Origin: an uncultured Flavihumibacter sp.
Lineage (GTDB): Bacteria; Bacteroidota; Bacteroidia; Chitinophagales; Chitinophagaceae
DNA: 64,000 nt
Assembly: GCA_902168105.1 (NCBI GenBank)
Contig: CABHOY010000019.1
Span: forward strand, 62,001-126,000
Reading direction: 5' to 3'
Shown here: one piece after another, positions 57,955 through 64,000 of the stretch
How the letters are laid out: every line of letters starts with the position of its first letter
Numbering within the stretch: the stretch's first letter is position 1
Notes under the pieces: generated by a model
Database searches by the model: none
Seen by the model: only the letters and a program-made list of their open reading frames with translations
What the model was told of the DNA's origin: nothing
Program-made: the position numbers and the translations under genes

Positions 57955-58047
57955 ATAACCCATATATAACCCATATATAACCCGTATATAAGCCATATAT
58001 AACCCATATCTAAGAAGTATGGGTTATATATGGCTTATATACGGGTT
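57955..58047. repeat. 11-bp tandem repeats forming a 30-bp perfect hairpin
   Basis: Five units of ATAACCCATAT (57955-58009), units 3 and 4 with one change each, are followed by inverted copies. 57979-58008 and 58018-58047 form a perfect 30-bp inverted repeat with a 9-nt loop, and the two variant units are mirrored exactly. It lies in the 418-bp gap between the ArsR gene and the esterase gene, close to neither start codon in a promoter-like way: it is upstream of the ArsR gene and downstream of the esterase gene. Confidence 0.85.
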
Positions 58048-58095
58048 GATTACAGCTTATAGATGAGATATTGGAAAGAGGTCTCTAAATATGAA

Positions 58096-58134
58096 GCCTT
58101 ATCAGACGCCGTATGAACCGGCATCTGATAAGGC
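58096..58134. terminator. Hairpin terminator behind the esterase gene
   Basis: A 16-bp stem with one wobble (58096-58111 with 58119-58134), 7-nt loop, 18 bp past the minus-strand esterase stop. Confidence 0.75.
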
Positions 58135-58152
58135 TGAAACAAAGAAGCAGTC

Positions 58153-59028
58153 TTATTTTACGGAGGAAGGTGCGGGTGAAAGGATCTTACAATCAGTCAG
58201 CCAGTTTGTCAATAACTGCGGCCAGGCCTTGACAGATTGCAGATTAGAGCGGTATCCCATATTGAAGGCGTGGTTACCGTTGGCGAAGATATGCGCCTCC
58301 ACAGGTACCTTTGCCTGCCGGTAGCGCTCCAGCAAGCTAACGATAGGGGCAGAACAGCATTCATCATCATTAGAAGCGATCAGAAAGGCCTTAGGGGCAT
58401 CTGAAGGCACTTTTTCAGGAATGCCCAGAGGTCCCGGATATACCAGTATCTGAAAATCGGGTTTGCCATTCAGGCGGTCGATCGGGTCTTTGGCACGTGG
58501 ATCTCCATACCCCGGACCATACGCCACCTGCGATACGACTTCTCCCCCGGCCGAAAATCCCCAGATACCGACCCGGTTAGTGTCAATACGCCATTCAGCG
58601 GCATGGCCACGCACGAAACGCATGGCACGGTAGGCGTCCTGCCTGATCTCCTTCTCCAGGGTATAAGGAGAGTTCTCCTCACGGAATAAACGATATTTCA
58701 GGATGATAGCAGCTACCCCTATACTGTTCAGGAAACGGGCAGGATCACGGCCTTCTGAATTGTAGACCAGTAAACGGAAGCCTCCTCCGGGACAGATCAC
58801 AACAGCAGCGCCGGTCGCTTTTTCTTTCGGTGGAAGATAAATGGTGACAGATGGGTTATGGATATTCTTTACGTAGTAATCTTTGGCCTCTTCCGGCTCG
58901 TTTTTCCGGGTTTCATACCCGGGAGCACCATCGGGCCATAAGTAGAAAGTTTTTGCGGTATCCTGGGCTATAACGGTGGAAAATGGCAATAAGCAAAACA
59001 ATGCCAGAAGAACATACCCTCGTTGCAT
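58153..59028 (-). CDS. Secreted alpha/beta-hydrolase, BD-FAE/acetylxylan-esterase-like
   Basis: 291 residues with a signal peptide (cut near residue 21, VIAQ). Oxyanion region VVICPGGGFRLLVYNSEG, nucleophile elbow GIWGFSAGGEV (Ser), acid in ASNDDECC and His in FANGNHAFNMG complete the catalytic triad. Family members deacetylate or deferuloylate plant polysaccharides, so a role in xylan or related glycan breakdown is plausible. It stands alone, but glycan-uptake genes lie elsewhere in the window. Confidence 0.85.
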   Translation of the reverse strand: MQRGYVLLALFCLLPFSTVIAQDTAKTFYLWPDGAPGYETRKNEPEEAKDYYVKNIHNPSVTIYLPPKEKATGAAVVICPGGGFRLLVYNSEGRDPARFLNSIGVAAIILKYRLFREENSPYTLEKEIRQDAYRAMRFVRGHAAEWRIDTNRVGIWGFSAGGEVVSQVAYGPGYGDPRAKDPIDRLNGKPDFQILVYPGPLGIPEKVPSDAPKAFLIASNDDECCSAPIVSLLERYRQAKVPVEAHIFANGNHAFNMGYRSNLQSVKAWPQLLTNWLTDCKILSPAPSSVK

Positions 59029-59151
59029 AGTAAAATGGTTTTACCAACAAGATATAGTTTGCCAGCCGGAATTAGGGGAAAAAATGGCCACTTACCCCTG
59101 AAAAGGAGTATCACATGCCCGGGACCGGGCTAAATTAAAGAAAGGATAATA

Positions 59152-59811
59152 TCAGGTAGATGTATCTGTATCGTCCCAGTCATGAATGCCCATGAAGCGT
59201 CTCAGCCAATTCAGCGCCATGTGCCGCTCAAATGAAGCCGGTACATGCACGTCCGCCCTGCTTTTCCCGCCGCTGAACAACGTATCCCTGAAATGAGTGG
59301 TAGTCAGTTCATAAAAGATGTTCTCGTCGTAGATCTCAACCGGGTCACGGAAGTTCAGGCTACTGAGAAAACCTTCCAGTCCATCCCCCAACGCCGGCAG
59401 ATGCTGGATCATTGTGTTGATCTGCTCTTCTGTGGCCTCTTCACCCGGCATAGGTTTGTCTTCCACCAGCGCAAGCGCCCAGGCCAGTATATAAGCTGCT
59501 TCTATCTTCCAGGAAAGATCCAGTATCTCGTCTTCCGTTGATGTTCTGGTATTCAGGTATGCTACTTCCTTTTCGCTGACATGCGACCAGATATTTTCTG
59601 CCTTCAACCATTTAATAATCCCGTATTTCTTCGTCTCATCCTGTATCGTGTAAGCAATAGCAGTAAGGATCATCACCCTGCAACCCACCTCTCTCGGAGT
59701 AGCAAAAAGGTCGTGATCAAAGTTCAGGTATTCCGGATAAGAGATCTGATAATTGTTGATGCCGTGTTGCGAGAGCCGCTCCTCAATTTTTGTTTTTCGT
59801 GTTACTAGCAT
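59152..59811 (-). CDS. DUF4272 domain protein
   Basis: 219 residues, no signal or membrane segment, mostly helical. The arrangement (RKTKIEERLSQHGI, ATPREVGCRVMILTAIAY, WSHVSEKEVAYLN, WKIEAAYILAWAL, and LNWLRRFMGIHDWDDTDTS) is that of DUF4272 proteins. Function unknown. No operon partner: flanked by the esterase gene 123 bp away and a 400-bp gap. Confidence 0.8.
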   Translation of the reverse strand: MLVTRKTKIEERLSQHGINNYQISYPEYLNFDHDLFATPREVGCRVMILTAIAYTIQDETKKYGIIKWLKAENIWSHVSEKEVAYLNTRTSTEDEILDLSWKIEAAYILAWALALVEDKPMPGEEATEEQINTMIQHLPALGDGLEGFLSSLNFRDPVEIYDENIFYELTTTHFRDTLFSGGKSRADVHVPASFERHMALNWLRRFMGIHDWDDTDTST

Positions 59812-60219
59812 TTATCTATTAAACTTCTACTTTATTTATTCACAGGATTTTATGGCTATAAATATACAAATTCCCTCAATATATAATTATTTATATTAAA
59901 CAACGTTGTTCTGATCATTTTTTTATTGCAGATACTTTAAGCAGTGATCTGGCGGCAAAGATCGATTTAAAGCAATCTTCAGTAACAACGGGTATTCACA
60001 TGATCAGTTTAATGCAAAAACTTACACTGCACTGCTACTATTTAACATCTTATTAATAGAAGATTCCGGTAGGCGTAGCTATATTGCGCACCTGATAGAC
60101 ATGCGATAAGCATGTCTCTTCATAACGTGAGATATGAAAGCTGGGTATTCTTATCCAGCTCCTTCTTCACCAATTTCAGTATGATCGTCCCCACATCCGG
60201 GGAGTCTAGCCTGCTTCAA
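59812..60219. other. Intergenic region, 408 bp
   Basis: Contains the A+T-rich upstream region of the DUF4272 gene. On the minus strand a short frame close to the permease gene (about 60210-60112, RLDSPDVGTIILKLVKKELD) ends in a stop and might be the tail of a lost gene; I do not recognise it. Confidence 0.35.
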
Positions 60220-62619
60220 TTATTCCGTTCGCAGACTCTTTACAGGATTAGCAATAGCGGCTTTTATGGCGGAGTGACCTATGGTAAGCCAGGCTATACC
60301 GATAGAGGCCAGTAGTGTGATTATAAAGAACCCTGCTCCTATGCTGATACCAAAACTGAATTGCTGCAGCCACTTGTCCATCACATACCACGCCACAGGC
60401 GTCGCAATCACAAAGGCCACTACGATCAGGATGAGAAATTCTTTAGAAAGTAACAGGATGATACCGCTAACATTTGCGCCCAATACTTTGCGGATACCGA
60501 TCTCCTTTCTCCGGCGTGCCGCCATGAAAGAGATCAGTCCATATAATCCCAGGCAGGAAATGAAGACTGCAATACCGGCGAAGATCTTAAAGAGTTGCGC
60601 CAGTTGGTCTTCCTGTTTGTAATAATCTGCCACTGTCTGATCAATAAAGCTATACTCAAAGACATAATCGGGGAAGGTTTTACTCCAGATGTTCGCCATA
60701 GCCGCCACCACTTCTTTAGCATTTTTCGCTTCAATCTTAATATTGGCTGTTCTATAGCTCCGCTTTATGGTGGTCATGACCACCGGCGCCATAGGCTCCC
60801 GCAAAGAACTTACATGAAAATCTTTTACGACACCAGTGATCGGCCGTGTACACCCTACTATAGTGATACGTTGTCCTATCGCGGCTTCCGGACTTCCAAA
60901 TCCGGCCTTTTTTACTAACGTTTCATTTACTACAAATTCCCTTATTGTATCGGAAGCATAATAGATCCTGCCGGCCAATAGCTGGAACTTGTATATATTA
61001 AAAAAGCTGGTATCAGCTGGTTTCATATTCACGATCAGATCAGCTACATCAGTATGGTTAGTGCCCAACTTAAGATCGGTCGCCCAGAAATTATTCCCTG
61101 TTGGTGCAAAAATGCTGAAGCTCACATCTTTGATCCCGCGTTGATGCAGCAATTCACTACGAAGGTAGTCCACCTTCAAACGATTAATACTGTCGTTGGG
61201 AAAACCGGCAGTGATAACGGCTTCCTTATTGAAGCCCATATCTGCCTTCCGGAAATAATTCATCTGCGAAATGACGATCAATGTACCGACGATGAGTACC
61301 TGTGCAATGACGAACTGTAATACGACCAGTCCTCTCCGCAGATTGATCCCCTTTATACTTTCAATACCTATCTTACTTTTTAAGGCGCTCATGGGACTGA
61401 ACCCCGACAGTACGAGGGCAGGATAAAAACCTGCCAGTATGCTTACAACGGCCCACAACGACACAATAAATGCAATGGACGAAGCAGGTGAAAATATCAA
61501 TAGTGATATCTTCATGTCCAGCAGCCTGTTTAAGGGTGTAAGCAGGATGGCCGCCAGAATAATGGCGCCTGCCATGGCAATGAAGCAGGTAAAACTGGTT
61601 TCGCCCAGGAACTGTATTAATAGCTGTCGCCTGTTCCCTCCCAGTGCCTTCCTCACGCCCACTTCTCTTGCGCGATTGATGGCATTTGCCGTAGACAGAT
61701 TGATAAAATTAACGCAGGCAATGATCAACAGGAACAAACCTATCAGGCTTAATGCAGTGGCCAGTTCTTTACTGAAAATACGGCCCGTGAACGTCTCGAA
61801 ACGACTGTCGCTATGCATTTCTGCCAGTGGCCGCAATAACAACTTGTAACCTGCATGGGACGGAGGGACATGCCTTGATACAAAACCCGTTAGTAATCCG
61901 TTTAACTGGGCGGTTGCATAATCGGCCCTGGGCAATACGAAGCAATAGTTGTCGGTAATACCCACCCAGTCATTCAGATCAAAACCTATTTGTGTCAGGG
62001 TAGCATAAGAGATCACAAGCCCTAAAGGGAAATCTGTATTGGCAGGCGGGTTCTCCAATATGCCAGTAACAAGTATATGTTGTCCGTATACACTGATATG
62101 CTTACCAGGCGCCTGCTTCCAGTCACCAAAATATCTTGTGGCAAAATCCCGGGACAGCAATGCTGTATTCTGCTCTCTGATGGCGCTGGCCGCATTCCCT
62201 GTCAGCATTTTAAAATCGAACATCTCGAAGAACTCCGGTTCTGCAAAAAAGGTCCCTCTCTGTTCTTTGAACTTCTTCGTTTCTCCTCCGGCGCCCGGAA
62301 TAGTCACCTGGACATCTTTATCGCCATATATAGCCGCCACCTTCTCCAACTGGGAATAATCCTTCCGCAAACCTTGTGCATATGGAAAGGGCATACCTGT
62401 ACCATAACCACCTGACGCTTCTTCCTGGCTGGCCCTTAGAACACGGTAAATACGATCTTTCTTAGTATGAAAACTGTCAAACTCTTTCGCATATTGCACG
62501 ATGACAGCAATCAGAAGGAAAGCGCAAAATCCTACCATCAATCCTGTGATGTTCACAAAGAAATGGCTGCCGTTGCGAAGGAAATTTCTGAAGGCGGTCT
62601 TAATATAGTTTAAAAGCAT
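60220..62619 (-). CDS. MacB/FtsX-like ABC transporter permease
   Basis: 799 residues from the ATG at 62619. The N-terminal helix (MLLNYIKTAFRNFLRNGSHF) and a large periplasmic MacB-PCD domain are followed by the first FtsX block (LIIACVNFINLSTANAINRA, GVRKALGGNRRQLLIQFLGE), a second periplasmic domain, and the C-terminal FtsX block (ISCLGLYGLISFMAARRRKE, GIRKVLGANVSGIILLLSKE, ending NPVKSLRTE). Such double-FtsX permeases work with a separate ATPase in efflux or lipoprotein-related mechanotransmission; no ATPase gene is in the window. Confidence 0.92.
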   Translation of the reverse strand: MLLNYIKTAFRNFLRNGSHFFVNITGLMVGFCAFLLIAVIVQYAKEFDSFHTKKDRIYRVLRASQEEASGGYGTGMPFPYAQGLRKDYSQLEKVAAIYGDKDVQVTIPGAGGETKKFKEQRGTFFAEPEFFEMFDFKMLTGNAASAIREQNTALLSRDFATRYFGDWKQAPGKHISVYGQHILVTGILENPPANTDFPLGLVISYATLTQIGFDLNDWVGITDNYCFVLPRADYATAQLNGLLTGFVSRHVPPSHAGYKLLLRPLAEMHSDSRFETFTGRIFSKELATALSLIGLFLLIIACVNFINLSTANAINRAREVGVRKALGGNRRQLLIQFLGETSFTCFIAMAGAIILAAILLTPLNRLLDMKISLLIFSPASSIAFIVSLWAVVSILAGFYPALVLSGFSPMSALKSKIGIESIKGINLRRGLVVLQFVIAQVLIVGTLIVISQMNYFRKADMGFNKEAVITAGFPNDSINRLKVDYLRSELLHQRGIKDVSFSIFAPTGNNFWATDLKLGTNHTDVADLIVNMKPADTSFFNIYKFQLLAGRIYYASDTIREFVVNETLVKKAGFGSPEAAIGQRITIVGCTRPITGVVKDFHVSSLREPMAPVVMTTIKRSYRTANIKIEAKNAKEVVAAMANIWSKTFPDYVFEYSFIDQTVADYYKQEDQLAQLFKIFAGIAVFISCLGLYGLISFMAARRRKEIGIRKVLGANVSGIILLLSKEFLILIVVAFVIATPVAWYVMDKWLQQFSFGISIGAGFFIITLLASIGIAWLTIGHSAIKAAIANPVKSLRTE

Positions 62620-62664
62620 GTACGTTATTTTAATGTCATTATTGAACAAAACACCGGCAGATCT

Positions 62665-64000
62665 TTACTCTGCTTTCAGGCTCTTCACAGGGTCTGTCAA
62701 AGATGCCCTGATAGCCTGGTAACTAACGATCATTATTGTAATAAGAATGGTCGAAACACCGGCAATTAAAAACACATCCATTCCGATAGCAGTACGATAG
62801 GCAAAACCAGCCAGCCATTGCTGCATGATCCACCATGACAGCGGGAATGCGATAAAGACTGCCATCAGTACCAGCTTCAGAAAATCACCCGAAAGCATTA
62901 ATACCACACTTTTTTCCGATGCCCCTAAAACTTTACGGATGCCGATCTCTTTCTTCCTCCTTTGTGCAGTGAAAGCAGCCAATCCGAACAGGCCCAGACA
63001 GGATATAAGGATGGCCATTCCTGCAGCGTAACCAGACAATGTCGCCAGGCGGTTTTCAGCTGTATATTGCGCCTGGTATTCACCATCCACAAATGTATAA
63101 TCGAAGGGAAAACCAGGGTCATATTTGTGGTAGATCTCGCGAAGCTGGTCAATTGTTTCCCGGTTCTTACCCGCTTTGATCCTGACCATGATACGGTAAG
63201 TGGCAAGAGGCTCGAGCCGCATCGCAAAAGGCTTCACATGCTCATGCAGTGATTCAAAGTTGAAGTCTTTCACTATACCTGCTATCTTCCTGTTCTGTCC
63301 CCACATCTTCACGACCTTCCCGACAGGATCGCTAAGTCCCATAGCCTTAACCGCCGCTTCATTAAAGATGATCTCAGCGCTATCTGAACTTATGCTGTTA
63401 TTGAAACTTCTGCCTTCTTTCATCTTCATCCCCAGGGTTTCAATAGCCCCATAGTTCACACCGATATTGGCGAAGCTTGTTTTATCGTCCGGCCGTTTAC
63501 CTTCCCAGTGAATGTCTGATGTGCCGCCATAATCATTTACAATGCTGTTATGATCTATGCTTGATGCAGCTGCTACTCCCGGCAGGTTTTTGACCGCATT
63601 TACAAAAACGGGCGTTTTATTTACAAGGTCCGACCCTAGTTGAAAACTGATGATATTCTCCACATTGTAGCCGGGGTCTTTAGTCTGTATATACCTGATC
63701 TGTTTATAAACTACCAGCACGGCAACAATGAATACGGCAGAAACAATGAACTGGAACATGACAAGTCCCTTTCTTACCCATATTTCCCCTAAAGAGGCCC
63801 GTAATTTACCTTTCAGGATCGCAACGGGATTGAAGCCTGAAAGATAGAAAGCAGGGTAAAATCCGGCCAGAAAACCTGTAAAAATGGTAATCCCTAAAAT
63901 GGACAGGAGCAATAAAAGATCAACATGCAATGTTATCTGTTTGCCGGTGATCGCGTTGAACGCAGGCAATAGAAAAGGTATCAGTACCAGTGTGATGGCC
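62665..64000 (-). CDS. MacB/FtsX-like ABC transporter permease, partial
   Basis: The gene enters from the right edge; its N-terminal half is outside. Visible: the end of the first FtsX block (GFLAGFYPAFYLSGFNPVAI, LKGKLRASLGEIWVRKGLVM), the second periplasmic domain, and the C-terminal FtsX block (ISCLGLFGLAAFTAQRRKKE, GIRKVLGASEKSVVLMLSGD) with the NPVKSLKAE end. It precedes the other permease gene by 45 bp, so they are probably cotranscribed. It is a paralogue of both that gene and the broken copy at 24679. Confidence 0.92.
   Translation of the reverse strand, partial: AITLVLIPFLLPAFNAITGKQITLHVDLLLLLSILGITIFTGFLAGFYPAFYLSGFNPVAILKGKLRASLGEIWVRKGLVMFQFIVSAVFIVAVLVVYKQIRYIQTKDPGYNVENIISFQLGSDLVNKTPVFVNAVKNLPGVAAASSIDHNSIVNDYGGTSDIHWEGKRPDDKTSFANIGVNYGAIETLGMKMKEGRSFNNSISSDSAEIIFNEAAVKAMGLSDPVGKVVKMWGQNRKIAGIVKDFNFESLHEHVKPFAMRLEPLATYRIMVRIKAGKNRETIDQLREIYHKYDPGFPFDYTFVDGEYQAQYTAENRLATLSGYAAGMAILISCLGLFGLAAFTAQRRKKEIGIRKVLGASEKSVVLMLSGDFLKLVLMAVFIAFPLSWWIMQQWLAGFAYRTAIGMDVFLIAGVSTILITIMIVSYQAIRASLTDPVKSLKAE

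Noticed and set aside
57955-58047. CRISPR-like array
   Set aside because: The units are 11 bp, directly adjacent, without spacers, and no cas genes are present.

Overview
The window looks like chromosomal DNA of a Bacteroidota bacterium of the Chitinophaga type. This is inferred from two SusC/SusD pairs (one with its own ECF sigma factor and FecR anti-sigma factor), a fused nuoCD gene, WG-repeat and pectate-lyase-3 beta-helix proteins, MacB/FtsX-like permeases of the Bacteroidota type, few Shine-Dalgarno sequences, and one clear TTTG/TAnnTTTG-type promoter. No rRNA, CRISPR array, transposase or integrase was seen.

Layout. 1-9.1 kb: the end of a GH43 glycosidase, then a minus-strand run of small accessory genes (WG-repeat protein, YdeI-like, DUF1761, WYL regulator, tailspike-like beta-helix, hypotheticals, Coa1-like). 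9.4-24.4 kb: a CBS-domain gene and a complete nuoA-N operon for respiratory complex I, 14 subunits in 13 tightly packed genes. 24.4-26.7 kb: two decayed genes, a nitroreductase and a MacB-like permease. 26.8-29.2 kb: a secreted beta-helix protein and two degenerate tRNA-like sequences. 29.3-36.5 kb: a peroxide-response locus with ankyrin gene, oxyR (C199/C208 conserved), catalase katA and a second ankyrin gene. ATAG-N7-CTAT boxes lie in front of both transcription units. The locus is split by an A+T-rich insert of about 3.4 kb flanked by 46-bp near-identical copies of the oxyR 3' end. The insert holds a dihaem cytochrome c, an NmrA-like protein, an HxlR regulator and two pseudogenes.

36.5-48 kb: serine hydrolase, RibD/DHFR-like reductase, amino-acid permease, a GH43 remnant, then sigma factor - FecR - SusC (with STN domain) - SusD, a cell-surface-signalling glycan uptake unit. 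48-50.3 kb: an A+T-rich islet with an Mrr-like nuclease broken by a frameshift and an AAA ATPase carrying a C-terminal PD-(D/E)XK domain, whose promoter lies in a perfect 14-bp inverted repeat. 50.4-55.1 kb: a second SusC/SusD pair. 55.1-59.8 kb: a membrane protein of unknown function, GNAT, ArsR, an 11-bp tandem repeat array folding into a 30-bp hairpin, a secreted esterase and a DUF4272 protein. 60.2-64 kb: two tandem MacB/FtsX-like permeases, the last cut by the window end.

The most unusual structures are the flanked insert at the oxyR 3' end with its pseudogenes, the OxyR-box/ankyrin duplication, the nuclease-ATPase islet with its palindromic promoter, and the 11-bp repeat hairpin. I did not find a system I could firmly call new.
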